Assembly: GCA_963576475.1 (NCBI GenBank)
Contig: OY754981.1
Location: 26,698,132 to 26,762,131 of the forward strand
Direction of reading: 5' to 3'
Origin: Molanna angustata
Taxonomy: Eukaryota > Arthropoda > Insecta > Trichoptera > Molannidae
DNA length: 64,000 nucleotides
Position numbers and translations under genes: made by a program. This document shows positions 41,863 through 54,227 of this stretch, piece after piece; positions within the stretch are counted from its first letter, which is position 1, and every line of letters begins with the position of its first letter. The notes beneath the pieces are model-generated. The model was not told the DNA's origin, did not search any database, and was given only the letters and a program-made list of their open reading frames with translations.

Positions 41863-42509
41863 GAGTGGTTCCCAAAGTGGTCCAGGTGGACCCTCAGGGG
41901 TCCATACGGGGACTCGACGGGGGTCTACGTTTGAAATAAAAATGGGGGTTCACAAGTTGTAAGTGGAGGTTCACGACAATTTATCTGGTTTCGAGAGTAC
42001 AGAATAAAATTTTTGGATTTACCTACCTATCAATATAGGCAGATAATACAAAACATAAAAAAATAGGGGAGCAAAAAAATTACAATTGTCCGGTGATTTT
42101 TTGACAGGCTGCATTTCGGTGGAAAGTGGGCGTATTGAGAATTGAGCATTTTGAAGCTTTAAGATTCTTATTTTCAGATTTTTTGGAAAAATTATTTTAT
42201 AGCTGGAAAAAATGCTATTGCAAATTTTTATTTTTAGTTTTGGTCTACGGTCTTGAATTTTTTTCAGTTAAGCCGGCATATGGATCAGAAGGCCTCCTCT
42301 TCCTCCAACCTCCCTTAATTTTATTTTTATTTTCACTACTCAAAATATAGGGTTGGAAATCAGCCGCGACACAAATTTCCATCGTTAGATCTAATCTTCA
42401 CATTTTAAGACGAGTTTTGAAAATATGGTAGAAATCTGAAGCAGGGGGTTCACCGAAACCAGTGATATTTTGAAAGTGATCAACGAGAAAAAAAGTTTGG
42501 GAACCTCTG
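41863..42509. mobile_element. hAT-like non-autonomous element with perfect 8-bp target duplication
   Basis: Ends GAGTGGTTCCCAAAG on the left and, reverse-complemented, CAGAGGTTCCCAAACTT on the right. CAGNGGTTCCCAAA is a typical hAT terminus. ATCTAGAT lies directly on both sides (41855-41862 and 42510-42517), an 8-bp target duplication as hAT transposases make. The interior has G-runs (CGACGGGGGTC) and no transposase. The 74-codon frame at 42126-42350 has no recognised motif. Confidence 0.85.
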
Positions 42510-42517
42510 ATCTAGAT

Positions 42518-42886
42518 CAACGTTTCAAAATCTTAATAAGTACTAGATTTTTTAACAGAATGTCGTTTTCAAATTAATACTTTTTATTAGCAGATTTTGA
42601 TTTATTTATTTATGCAATCTCAATATTTGTTACATAAGTTATAAATACAATCCCAAACTCACTAGGACCCAACCTCACTATATGGAAAATGATACAATAC
42701 ATCTACATCCATGCACCCACCCCACGAAAATACAATATTTACTAATACGTAGTTGGGTACCCACCTCAAATCATTATTGTGACAATAATATTACTTCACA
42801 GCAAAAAATAGGCACAACCAACTGGTACAATTAATACAAGGTACATGGATATAAATGCCAGGGTGACCACACAATCATATTATTAT
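42518..42886. other. Stretch without recognised gene
   Basis: No coding frame. The part at 42640-42860, with several ACCCAACCTCAC-like blocks, may be old repeat material. Confidence 0.35.
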
Positions 42887-43085
42887 TACATACATACATA
42901 CCATCACGCCATGTCCCTCGCGGGGTAGGCAGTGAGAACCGAACGCCTCTTATTTCTATCTTGACACACATTCATCACCTCGTCGACATTCATACATCGT
43001 CTTATACATGTTCGTCTGTTATTCATGTCTTTCAAAATACCGTTTACATGGACGTGCCATCCCATCCTTGGGCGGCCCCAACTTA
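42887..43085 (+). mobile_element. CATA-type lepidopteran SINE, family M, longest copy
   Basis: ATTACATACATACATACCAT, CACGCCATGTCCCTCGCGGG, GTAGGCAGTGAGAACCGAAC, then CTTGACACACATTCATCACC and CGTTTACATGGACGTGCCAT. The best preserved copy in the window; non-coding. Confidence 0.7.
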
Positions 43086-43337
43086 TTAATATTAAAGAAA
43101 AAAATAAATCAAATTAAATTAAATCAAATCAGGTGAGTATATAAACTTTAAGCTGTTATATGAATAAAATAAATTAATTTATTTTAAGGCTTGCAGGAAG
43201 ACGAAACAGAAAATTATTTTGACCAAAAGATGTCATTGCATTTACAGCCATATAGTTTAAGGATAATGCCATTCTAGTGGCTCGATTTTGTTGCAACAAA
43301 AGCAGATAGTAGGTATGTACATGATATATCCCATAAT

Positions 43338-43433
43338 ATGGAGTAATCAGCGACAGGTGTGCATTACATTAAAAGAGTAAGCTCGACACACGCGTGTATC
43401 CTGACACACGAGTCTCGTCTCACCTAACAAGGC
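43338..43433 (+). repeat. Dispersed repeat, family H, copy 4
   Basis: GGAGTAATCAGCGACAGGTG, GCATTACATTAAAAGAGTAA, CGACACACGCGTGTATCCTG and GAGTCTCGTCTCACC in the same order as positions 1-113. Confidence 0.6.
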
Positions 43434-44097
43434 ACTTATTTAAAAATGGACGGTAAACCTCATTTCCGAATGGCACAAAGAGGAGCAGAAGAATCTTTCT
43501 TATTTTAAAATAAAATTTGATTAAAAACGTATTTCTATGATTTTTTTCTCATCATAATATCGCTTAATAAATCTGTCACTTTTTTCTAAGGGTACCGTCT
43601 TAAAATATTTTATATAAGTACCTCGTTTTGTCCATATCATTTTAATATGATACAAAATGACGAAATAACTCTTTGCATAATATGTCATGGCGGCATCGGC
43701 CGATGACTGATGAACAATGCAGTTTTAAATGTATAATATACGTAACATTATATGGCAATAAATAAAACACCGTATGACAGGCATGCACCAATCATCCGTC
43801 ATACTCGGGGACCCGTTCATTCAATACAATAATAAACATGTTCACGTACAAATTATACGATATAATTTTTTTGTCCCATCTCAATAAAAATAATTTGCCC
43901 AATTTAATTGATCTACTCAGTGCGGGACGGCTATGAAGTTATCAACGAAACATACCTTTGAATATCGCAACACAAAAAATGCACACGGCAATCTTTTGGT
44001 AAGTAAAAAATTTCAACGAAGAATATCATTAAGATAATAGCTATGTCGAAAATAAAACTGATTTATAGACAAACTGCCGAAATTAAGATTTGAATAA
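43434..44097. other. AT-rich stretch, nothing recognised
   Basis: No gene or repeat end supported. Confidence 0.4.
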
Positions 44098-44806
44098 AAC
44101 TAGATGCATGTAACACATGAGATCCAACTGTCGATAGCGATAGTATGTATACCTAGTTGAAGAATAAGTAACAAACTTTAAACCCATAAATCCAAATTAT
44201 TGAATAATTTAAGATATTTAGTTTTCTATACAACACATGTTGGTATGTATGTCAAGATAGGACAGTATGGAGGTCAGTCCTTTTTTCCTACACGGAATAT
44301 GAAAACAGCATGATATGTATGTATGTTTGGAGATTAAGTATCAAACTATTGAGTCTTCTTACATATTGTGTATAGGCGACTGCCATACAAATTGTATGAA
44401 GCGATGTCGTCACAAAATTCAATTTTTATAAAAATTGTTAAAAAAATTGAGATGTAGGTACTACTACAATTTTAATATTTTTTATAGCAAATTTAATTAT
44501 CTAGTTGGGGTGTTTCGGATTTTTCGATATTTTTAAAAACTAAGGAAATATAGGCATTTAAACATATAAATTTATCACAAAAAAATGTTTTTCTTAATAA
44601 AAAATGCTTCGAATTTTTTTGAAAAAATAAATTTGAGATTTTTCATTTGTCTATATTTATAGCAATTTCAGTAAAATTAAAAAAATGTTCTACTCCGAAT
44701 TCTGAGTAAATCCGTTTATATAACATATATGCTGCGAAGCCTCTCAGTTGCTGTTTTTTGACTTCAAAGTTGGAAAAACCATTCTCTTGAATAAATCGAC
44801 AGTTGG
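44098..44806 (-). mobile_element. Family A element, copy 5, internally deleted
   Basis: Runs from AACTAGATGCATGTAACACA, GAGATCCAACTGTCGATAGC, through TTAGTTTTCTATACAACACATG and TAGTTGGGGTGTTTCGG, to AAATCGACAGTTGG near 44806. The stretch holding the microsatellite and the TTATAACTTTTGATCC block is missing; the join is near 44665-44680. Both termini are present. Confidence 0.75.
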
Positions 44807-44952
44807 TATAATCACTAAAGGCTTCCTTCATTCAAGCAAACATTATCACTGAGAGTAATATTAAAAAAAATATCTTATTAATATTTTAATTTGTGGTAAT
44901 AGCGACACAAAATTCAATTTGTGGTAATTGCAACACAAATAACTTAGTATCA

Positions 44953-45068
44953 TGAATTGAGTCTTTTATTCGACCGGTATCGAAAGGTACAACTTTTTTG
45001 TTGTTTTTCGTCCTGACGAGGAAGCGGTACGCTTTGGAGCCGGTCAAATAAAAGACTCAAATTGAGAT
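44953..45068. mobile_element. Foldback element, family E, copy 2
   Basis: Left arm TGAATTGAGTCTTTTATTCG then ACCGGTATCGAAA. Right arm, reverse-complemented, is CTCAATTTGAGTCTTTTATT then TGACCGGCTCCAAAGCG. Loop includes TCGTCCTGACGAGGAAGCGG, itself a small hairpin (TCGTC/GACGA). Confidence 0.65.
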
Positions 45069-47209
45069 CACACAAAGTAATTTGTGTACAAAAAAAAATT
45101 AATCATAATTTTATTGAAAATTCAAAATGGAATTCTGGTTCTTAGATCAATATATATTATGTAGTTTTCCCATTGTATCAATTGAAATTTACAGGTAACT
45201 GAGAGGTATTTGAATTTAAAAAACATTTGAGAATACGCGTCTTTAAATGTGTTTATTTTTAATTTTGTTTTGACATAAATTTACAAATGGTTTTCAAGTC
45301 ATAAATTTCAAAACATTCAATTGAACTCTGATTATATAATTTTACATTAAGTTTATAATAAATCTGCAAATAAAAAGCATGTGAAAATGAATTCATTTTA
45401 TATGTTTACTTACAAAATATATTATGATATACATTTTTTATCGAAATTGTAACATGAACTCCCAATTTGTTAACAAAAAAATCAACACATTTTTAAATAA
45501 TTCACAATAAAATTCCATTTTTTACATAATTTTTATCATTCACTAGAATTCAATATAATTATTTAGGTATAATATTATTAAACACACACATAAATGATTT
45601 CTTTTAAATAAATCAAGAAATGCAATTAAGCAAACTGTCCATACCAATAAAAGCTGCATTTTGAAAAGAACCTCCACATATCCAGTTATATTTAAAAAAA
45701 GACACAAAAACCGCTGAGGGCCAACATTTTGACATGTCTGATGTACAGACACCCAGAAAGGGTTCTCCATTTTGTAAAAGTAAAAAAAAAACTACTCCGC
45801 CCGGTAGCTTTAAACCGTACAAAAATACTTGAATGTATTTCGGCTGAACCGCAAAGCGAACGAAGTTGACGTTTTGATATAATGATACAAATCATGACTT
45901 TGACATTATTTGCTACCATCATTGTTGAAGAAAATAAAGACATCAGTAAAATTTATATATACCTACCAACCGATAAAAATTTACATGAATTGTTACGGAG
46001 AATATATACAAATCTGACAGGAACGGAACAAGAGGTTGATATCGTCCGATAAAAGGATGGCACGACCATGTGAGTGAAATTCAGAAAGAAGGAAACGCAA
46101 GAAACTTGAACATCAAACGAACATGTTGTGAGGGTTAAAGCCATGGTGGAAGAAGCCTAGGGCTTCGCCCCACCCGGACTCGATAAAGCTGTAAGACTTC
46201 TTAACAAAAACTGTGGAAATTATAGAATTAAAATGTGAAATCATGACTCTATAGTATTTCATCGTGGAGAATAATAACCACACTAAATTATGATGCTATA
46301 AAGACATATCTTGACTGATGAAGGAAGGGTTGGGTCAAACAAATTTGAACAATTTGACGTGAAAGGACCAAACAATTTATTATGATTTATGCCGTCAAAC
46401 ACATCAATAACTTTTGTTATTGAACAATTTAAGATTCAAAGAAATAAAACGAATTCGTTAGGTTCAATTAGAAGTTTCGTTTCCATTTTAATCGTGACGT
46501 TTATTTACACAAACCATTATTTGATTGGTCCTGAATTATTAAACGGTTCTATCATACGTTTTTAAGCATAATATGTAATAGGCAATTGTTATTAACAATG
46601 GTGAATGAGATGGACGTGATCTTCAGGAATGAAAAACACGATCAAAAAGAACAAATACTGGATAGTTCATAAAGATAACAAAAACAAATATCTTAAAAGC
46701 AAAACTAACATTTTCATTCGTTAGTTAATGTCTTTACTTAGAAGTTTTTGTAGTTTCTCCGTAGACATATATTATGCTGGTGAAACGTTATTAAGTTATC
46801 AATAGTTCTGAAAGCACTATGCGGTGGGATGTCTCAAACAAAGTTGAATGACAAGTAGTGTAACCAATTGATATGGACTCTATTCCATTAGTATTTAAAC
46901 CTTTGATATGATTATACTATGGAGAGACATCAAATATCTTAATACCCCGATCTCAGAAACCTCTGCACACAGAAATTTTATATCAACAGCTGTCAAAAAT
47001 AACGATAAACTCTTCCGCCGTGAGTTAAAATAAGTATATTTATTTGTATAGAAAATCTACGTAGAATAAATGATCTGATATCTAAATACCTAATATTAGA
47101 AAAATGTATTGTTTAACAAATTATGTTCAATGTGATAAGAAATTGGTTTTGTAAATACACTAATCCACCATCAATAACATCAAGTACGTGACTGTTTTTT
47201 TTTCGCTTT
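45069..47209. other. Long stretch without recognised gene
   Basis: AT-rich, with a somewhat GC-richer patch at about 45650-46170 where several overlapping frames of 60-83 codons are open on the minus strand. None has a motif I know, and they do not join into a gene. A short GAAGCCTAGGGCTTCGCCCC hairpin lies at about 46153-46172. Confidence 0.4.
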
Positions 47210-47290
47210 TACGTGTGAATTAATTTAATAGATAGGTACGTGTGAATTAATTTAATAGATAGGTACGTGTGAATTAATTTTATAGATAGC
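47210..47290. repeat. 27-bp tandem repeat, three copies
   Basis: TACGTGTGAATTAATTT..AATAGATAGG repeated three times; the third copy has one A-to-T change and a changed final base. Confidence 0.92.
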
Positions 47291-48047
47291 TTGATTTATG
47301 TTGAGAAATCTTTCGAAACACATTTTATTTAATTATTTTTATCTAAATTTTGGAAATTTAAGAATATTAAATAAAATTTTTGGATTTTCAATTGGGCGCC
47401 ATTTGTTTGTCTGGCCCTTCACATTTATAAATTCCTACTTTTGATTCAACCTGACATGACCAAGTAAGTAGGGTATGTAATTTCATTTTTACACAACGTA
47501 CCTAACTAATTGCACAAGATATTACACACAGAAATGTACTATTGTCATGCTGTGTGACAAATTGCATGAGATGATGGTACAGCGAGCGCCTACGTGCAAG
47601 AAGCTGTGAAATCGCCTCCCTTGGCAAGTACCAATATATTATAAAGTAGAAGTATTGGGAACGCGCAAATTAATTGAAATTTTAAAATGATTTATATAAA
47701 ATTCTCGTTTTGCGGACACAGCACGAAAATTGAGACATTTAAAGCGTATTGCTTATTTTATGACATCGTTCCTCGAAGGAGATGATTTACAGAAACGCCA
47801 TGTATAAAATTAGTATGACCACGTGATTAACATCCTGAAAAAGGGGAACGAAAGAAGCTCAAAAAGATAATAATAAATAAAATATTTTATTATAATAAAA
47901 AATAAATATAATAGATTTGTATAAATTGCTTCTTGCTTATTAAATTAAATAACTTTATTTACACCACTAAAATTATAACTTGTATTCAATTGAATTATTT
48001 AATTAGTCAAATTATGTGACATATTAGATTATTTCATTTAGTTACAG
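47291..48047. other. AT-rich stretch, nothing recognised
   Basis: No gene or repeat supported. Confidence 0.4.
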
Positions 48048-48516
48048 GTCGGATAAGAATGTATTCGTTATTTGTACTGAGGAAGAAGCGGTGTCTTTGA
48101 AATTCATTCGTGGTATAAATAAAGTAAATTTAGGCAAACAAATTTCCGAAAATTGTATTGTGAAATTAGATTTCTTTATATCTGAATCTAAGGAAAAGGA
48201 CATTGAACGATATTGTGTTGAATTCAATTATTATTTTGTTGGTTATTGGTTATCTTGTCGCCAGTTACATAATGATGCAATTCATCATCTATCTTCCAGG
48301 CATAACGAGCCATACTAACAACAAGATAAAAAGATGTTACAGAGTAACTCGTTGAAGAACGACAACACAGAGAGTTCAATAAAGCCCAAGATGCTGAAAC
48401 AAAGAATCAACCTATCTCTGCATAGTAACAAGTTTGTACCATCTTGGGTTCGTATGCATCATTTGTTAATAAATGAGGGTAATGTAGATAAATGTATCGG
48501 TAATGTTAAAAACTAA
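48048..48516 (+). pseudogene. Unidentified coding-like segment broken by one stop codon
   Basis: One reading frame is open from about 48049 to a TAA at 48316-48318 and, in the same frame, reopens to a TAA at 48514-48516, about 155 codons with a single internal stop. Part 1 reads SDKNVFVICTEEEAVSLKFI, KQISENCIVKLDFFISESKE and RYCVEFNYYFVGYWLSC. Part 2 reads LNLSLHSNKFVPSWV-like text (NLSLHSNKFVPSWVRMHHLL) and INEGNVDKCIG. A plausible splice acceptor (TTTCATTTAGTTACAG) ends exactly where it opens. The residue mix is protein-like, unlike the Ile/Asn/Lys/Phe-only chance ORFs nearby. I do not recognise the family. It may be an exon of an unlisted gene, a decayed gene copy, or an old transposon frame. 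Confidence 0.35.
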
Positions 48517-50059
48517 AGATAATCAATATCGTTTAAATTTGGTCCGGGAAGAAAGCAGAGTATGTGAGATTGAAGATTGTTGATTGGTTACGCCATATGG
48601 TGTAATATACGAAAGACGCGCTTTCAAACGTCTAACTCGCATCTTCATATATACACACGTTATGAAGTGTCCGGCACAGCACGACGCTGGAAGCGTTCGT
48701 TGAATTACTTGGCGACGATCGATAGTTTTAATGGTTTCTTAGTTGTTTTTTTTTACTTTTATTACAATTGGTATTTTGTTATACAATGACTATAATTAGC
48801 TATCAGCCCTCGTGCTTCAGGAACATTGAAAAAAATTAAATATTATAATTTAATTTTCATGTTAATCGTAACCAAGTTACAGTGACTACTAAACATTAAG
48901 TTATTTGTAGCAAATTTATTTGTGTACCCAGCCAAACAGTACTGTTAAATGTTAAATTAAGCTTATAATTATTTATATATTATAAAACCAACAGTTTTTT
49001 TTATTTATACAAAAAAATAGATGTAATTATTAGTTAACTAATAACAGGTTTTCACTTAATAAGTAATACATTATAAGCAAATAAACACAAATTAATTATG
49101 AGAAAAAAAGGAGAAGAAGGGTATAAGGAAAGATGGTGGGAGAGGTACTAGGGTTTTGAGAAAAGAAAAAGATGTTTTTTGACATTAAAAATGCTCACGT
49201 TAGTAAAAATATATATATCCTTACATTTATATTCGAAAAAGATGAATTTTAAATAAAACATATCTATATGATATAAAGAATTATATTTTTCTTCGAATCA
49301 ACTCTTTCTTACCAATATTAGTTCGAAAAGGAGTAATTGAAAATATATAATTTTGCCTACTACATATTAAGGGATTGAACTCTGTAACAGATTAGCTCAA
49401 GGAGGTCAGGGCATTTTAATTACAACAATTTAGTTAAAATATCGATGGCCAAACATTTTAGTTATACTGGATTCGATTCCTGATGTAGACACACTGTGTT
49501 TTCAGTCTAGATTTGTAAGACGTATTATATTACTTGTCTCCAGAATGTGGCAACTTGTTATTGAGTTCGTGTCAAATAAATATTTTACAGAGTACTTTTC
49601 AAGCACAGTACTATTTTCAATTTTAAACAATATAAAGAATTTTAATCTGACGCGTTGTGTGTCTGACACGGTGACTGTCTGAGGGTATGAATGATATTTA
49701 TTATTCCCTATACGTATCTAGGAAATCTTCAAAATGTTGTTCGTGTTTTTGTATTGATAGATATGTGTGATTATACCTACAAGAAATGTTGTGTTATGAT
49801 TTCATTATGTAGGAAGTAGACAGGTATTTATTGTAAATGATCTAGTTGAAAAATAAGTACATCAATCTATACCCTGTGATATTCATCTAATAAAGACTTA
49901 CCAATGGGTACGTCATTTTAGAAATTAGATTATACTAATGTTTTATGATGTTATGTTCTAAACGGAATGACAATATTGAGATTAGATGAAAGATTTATTT
50001 ATACCCTTACTCATCCATTTTGTTGTAGTTTATTTGAATTTTATTTAGCGTAAATTTAT
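48517..50059. other. AT-rich stretch, no recognised gene
   Basis: At about 49475-49515 the block GGATTCGATTCCTGATGTAG followed by TGTGTTTTCAGTC resembles a degraded SINE head; a similar block is at 60578-60640. Nothing else. Confidence 0.4.
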
Positions 50060-50139
50060 CGCCAAACATCTTGAACGAGCTTCCGGTTGCGCAGAGCACA
50101 AATTTGTGTCTCTTTGCTTCGTTGGTTTACGTGTTTGGC
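50060..50139. mobile_element. Small inverted-repeat element, family I, copy 2
   Basis: Left CGCCAAACATCTTGAACGAG, right GTTTACGTGTTTGGCT (reverse AGCCAAACAC). The interior matches 2136-2251 in inverted order (CTTCCGGTTGCGCAGAG). Confidence 0.5.
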
Positions 50140-50498
50140 TAAAACTTTACACTCCAACACATGCCTTCGGAACTAGTGGAGTGGCTACATCCACATTAAC
50201 GATTTATTTTTTAAATCATGTTTTTTCATTAAAACATTGGAAGTTCATAATTAAAAATTAAATTAAATTAATTTTTATAAAGGAATAAGTAAATAAAAAA
50301 AATGAGAACACACTTTTCAGAATTTTCTTCACGTTAAAATGAAAAACAATTAAATATTTCACGTGAGTCCGTAAAATCGTTTACATTCATACTGCCAATG
50401 TCACACGCGGTTGTTGAATACAGCAAACAAATTCAAATACAAAACATAATTTATTATGAAACGATATAAATGGTACAAAAAGAATTACACTAATAATT

Positions 50499-50712
50499 GT
50501 CGACCGCCGTGGCACAGTTGTTAAGCCGTTCGGTTTCTGTGCAGGCGTCCTGGGTTCGATTCCCAGCAGAAAAAATAAATTAAATTCATTTCTTACGCAA
50601 ATATTGCTTCTCTGGGCTGGAAATACTGGTTAGTTGGAAGAAATTGTTATACGGCAATAAACTCGCCACTTGCGCAGGGTGAAGGGAGGTTTCATTATTA
50701 TTATTATTATTA
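50499..50712 (+). mobile_element. tRNA-derived SINE, family B, best copy
   Basis: Head: GACCGCCGTGGCACAGTTGT (A-box region) and CCTGGGTTCGATTCCCAGC, a good T-arm with B-box. Body: TTACGCAAATATTGCTTCTC, GGTTAGTTGGAAGAAATTGT and CAATAAACTCGCCACTTGCG. It ends in an (ATT)n run at 50696-50712. Complete head-to-tail structure with an internal Pol III promoter, as expected for a SINE mobilised by a LINE. Confidence 0.85.
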
Positions 50713-52251
50713 CAAAGTTTGTATGAAATACAAACTGTTCAATTTTATCAAAATTTCATATAAATCAAGCTGGAGCTTAATTTAACATTAATTCTCATCG
50801 GTAATACACTAATTTTGAATTCTTCAGAGCTTTGATTGGACGGGAATTGAGATAAAATCGATTACAAATTCCAGTACGCACAGACAGGTGAAGTTAGATA
50901 GAAGTGTTTAAAACAGTTTCACAGTTTCAATCCACAATGAGTATGAATATAATCTGCCTTAGCGCATTCGCTAAACACAACTAGCATCCTTAGAAGTAAA
51001 TTTATTTGGCGAAAGCTCTATGGCAGAATAAATTAATTCATTTACACTGTTTTACTTTTTTTTTTTTTTAAAATTGATTTCTAGCATTTTATTTCATTGT
51101 ATTAAGGTTTTTTAATTTATAGAATTATATACTTTTGCCAATTACATATGTACCAATATTATATTCTTTTACCGGATGTGTAAATAAGTAAATTTCGTTT
51201 TGTTGCTCGTCCATATTGCATATTCGAAACGTTTTTCCTGCGATATGTGCTAGAAATGATATTATTATTTAAAGTATTTTGAATCAACTGTACATGGAAT
51301 GGTTAATGTTGATAAACCCATAAGCCAAAAAAAATAATAAAAAAACATTCAGTTAATCAATACATGATATTTTTTCTTCGTAGCTTCCATCTTCTCAAAT
51401 TATTATTAATAAAATAGTTTAAATTAAAGTCGATCTCATAAGTAACGTCTTTAGGGGGATTATTTTAAGTTCATATAACTCCTCCATGATATGATGTAAG
51501 TAAACACGTAATATATATGCATGTTGGTTGGAAGATAATATTCAAAATGGGTGTCAATGAACACCTTGTAATCCCTTTTGTACTAAGATTATACTCCTCA
51601 ACTGTATTTTACTTATCGTTGGTTGAGTAAATTTATCAAATTGGATTTTCAATGTCGATTTAATAATAATATATATATTTATATTTATTTATATCTATAT
51701 AAATAATATATTGATAGACATCAAGAATTGTATCTGCAATAATTGCAATAATTAATTGTATCTTATTATAAGACAAACAAACTTTAAAACATTTCTCTTT
51801 TTTATTAAATTAATTTCAAAGAAGAAAACTTGATTATATATTTTATTTGATTTGTAACTCAAGTCAAGTAATATTGTTATAAATACTGAATATGGATAGT
51901 TGGGAAGACCATAGAACAAATTTTAATGTCAAACTGCTACATAACATAAATGACAACAACGGGTGTGCATATTATGGTAGAAATAATATTAGAATAATTA
52001 CATATCAAAATTTACTGTATCGGTTTATACTTTTGTGTTAAGATATTAGTAATATTGTAATTTGTTGTGTTGTGATGTCTGGTGTCCGTTATAATATTTT
52101 TTGGAAAAGACAAAATAATTAATAATAAGTGCCTATTGGAAAGAAAAAAAACTGTATTCATTCAAATTTTTGTAAGTACTATGTGTTTATATTATGTATA
52201 CTCAATAAAAAAAACTATGTTAAACCGACATGTCAAATATTTGGCTTGGTA
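50713..52251. other. AT-rich stretch, nothing recognised
   Basis: No gene; simple TA-rich DNA around 51660-51720. Confidence 0.45.
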
Positions 52252-52430
52252 AAATTGTAAACTGCTAACCCTAGAACATGGTTACCTAGTTGGGCAGCAG
52301 TCATCTTCATAATAGTCTTTGTTATAAAGGTGTGAAAAATAAATTAAATAAATGCCCCACTAGGGAAAATACCTATGCCGGAGCTAATGCATCTTGAAAC
52401 AGAGAAACTGTAATAGTGAATGCATCTATA
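52252..52430. repeat. Two dispersed repeat fragments, families N and L
   Basis: 52252-52351 (ATTGTAAACTGCTAACCCTA, TAGTTGGGCAGCAGTCATC, A-rich end) matches 29587-29707. It is followed by 52352-52430 (GCCCCACTAGGGAAAATACC, GCTAATGCATCTTGAAACAG), an inverted relative of 13020-13172. Confidence 0.5.
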
Positions 52431-52609
52431 TAATATTACGAATCAAATAATAATAAAAATAAATTAAAGCATAATGAAACAAAATTTATTATCTACCATC
52501 AAAAAACGCATAGTAAAGTTGTTTTGATATTTGAATATTGACACATTTCAACAATAAAAGAAGATTTTAATATTCAAATAATATTATGTATACCTATCGA
52601 ATATCGTAA

Positions 52610-52684
52610 GTGCCTTTTCACACGATCCGGTTTGCCGGTTACCCGGCGCCAGCTACCCGGCAACCGGATCGTGTGAAAAGGCAC
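52610..52684. mobile_element. 75-bp foldback MITE with TAA target duplication
   Basis: GTGCCTTTTCACACGATCCG at the left is matched by its exact reverse complement at the right. Arms are perfect for 23 nt and then imperfect to a core of ACCCGGCGCCAGCTACCCGG. TAA flanks both ends (52607-52609 and 52685-52687). Very GC-rich core against AT-rich flanks. The TWA duplication and the GTGC start recall the PIF/Harbinger-like MITE at 16363-16830. Confidence 0.8.
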
Positions 52685-52687
52685 TAA

Positions 52688-53394
52688 GCGATGTAGGTTT
52701 CTTGATTTCTTGGTTCTCTTATAATATTCGAACTTCAAATTTAAACTTCAAACTTAAAATTTATTATTAAGTATATTTAAAACAACATGGGCAATCAAAA
52801 AAAACCATCATCACTCAGACTCGAGAGTTAAGGTGATACAAATCGGGATGGAATTTTAAATAATTCACCAATTTTTGACTCATTTTTTCTTGTACATTTC
52901 GATTTCATTTTTTATGTTATTTAGTATTAAATTCATACTTTGTGGCATAAATTTGAACAGTATCATTCATCCTACTAAAAACGGCAAAAAATATTCACGA
53001 AAAGAACCATATAGTACCACATATTTAGAAAGCAGATCGATTTCGTTCACAAGCAATTGATAAATTTCGGACCCCTTTTAAAGCAAACTGAGATTTGAAG
53101 AACATTGAGATTTGGCATACTTAAAGTTTATATGGAAGAGGAGGCAGAAATTTATACATAATGTGTGTTGCAAATATATTAAATTAATTAAAAAAATATC
53201 TTATGTTATACCATAGACTATTTACTTGCATATTGCCGATGTCAAACGCAGTTGTTTTTTAATTCAAATACAGAACATTTTAATGAAAAATATATTATTT
53301 ATGTACTTTGCAAAATATCAAGTGCACTTAAACAATTATGTACATTGCAATGTGTAAAAAGAAAACTTTTTACCCTTTATGAATACCATGTTGT
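52688..53394. other. AT-rich stretch; family F trace at its start
   Basis: GCGATGTAGGTTTCTTGATTTCTTGGTTCTC at 52688-52718 resembles a piece of family F (GTAGGTGTCTTGATTTCCCGG). It borders the 75-bp MITE, which may have inserted into an old family F copy. No gene. Confidence 0.35.
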
Positions 53395-53480
53395 TTTTAA
53401 TCATAATTCTGGTGGGTTTAATATCATAAGATGTTATGGATGGTTTTGATTCCACCTGTAGACCAGACTTGATCCCCAGG
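53395..53480 (-). repeat. Family D foldback, single-arm fragment
   Basis: TTCTGGTGGGTTTAATATCA, GGATGGTTTTGATTCCACCT, GTAGACCAGACTTGATCCCC: the right arm of family D, diverged, ending CCCCAGG. Confidence 0.45.
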
Positions 53481-53921
53481 TCAAATGGCTCTTTAAACTT
53501 GAAAATTTAATATATTACGGTCAAATTTTGTCTTCTAAACGATCAATAAACATAGTATAATTAGCTCGTTAAAAAACACATTTTTTAAATTTAGCTGTGA
53601 TTGAAAAAACTGTCTAAAGATACAATCATTTAGTACATTACCAGAGCTTAACACGGACCAATTGGAATTGTGTCTAACTCCGCACCTGAGGATGTTCCAA
53701 AACTACCCGACCCCAGAGTGACAAAACGATCCTGTGCCCTAATAAGAATATTTATGTCCACACGCATTCCTGGATCAGGTCTACTCCACTCCTAAATAAC
53801 AGTCAACGGAGAAGAGAAGGTTTATAATAGATACTTTATTTTTACATTATTGACTTACCTGCCTATGCGTCAAATGCTCTGAATCGCATTCCACATAGAT
53901 TAATTAATTTATTTATCTATT
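53481..53921. other. Stretch without recognised gene
   Basis: A minus-strand CAG-GTAAGT donor-like site lies near 53858 without a supportable coding exon. Confidence 0.35.
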
Positions 53922-54005
53922 TGTACATAGTATAAAAAAAATATATTGCACACTGGCGGGCTTATTGCCATTAGGCAATTTCTTCCTACCAACCAGATTA
54001 CAAAG
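53922..54005 (-). repeat. Retroposon 3'-tail fragment (inverted)
   Basis: CACACTGGCGGGCTTATTGC then CATTAGGCAATTTCTTCCTA and CCAACCAG, the reverse of the family B SINE tail. Confidence 0.55.
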
Positions 54006-54227
54006 TATGACAAAATTGTGAATGTATACAGAGCCGGATAAACGTGTTTTTGCGCCCGTAGTAATATATTTGAATCCCCCCCCATTTTTTTTCGAATTAT
54101 AAATGTAGATAAAAATGATGTAAAAGTACATCGGGTCTTAAATGACGAATTAGTTTGTTAATATTACATAAACCTACCTATATAGTTGTTTATAAAAAAA
54201 TAGCCACAACAATTGGAGATTCGTAAT

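Noticed and set aside
53850..53900. Missing first FGF exon next to a strong CAG-GTAAGT donor on the minus strand
   Set aside because: All frames upstream of the donor meet a stop within about 15 codons and show no FGF-like residues.
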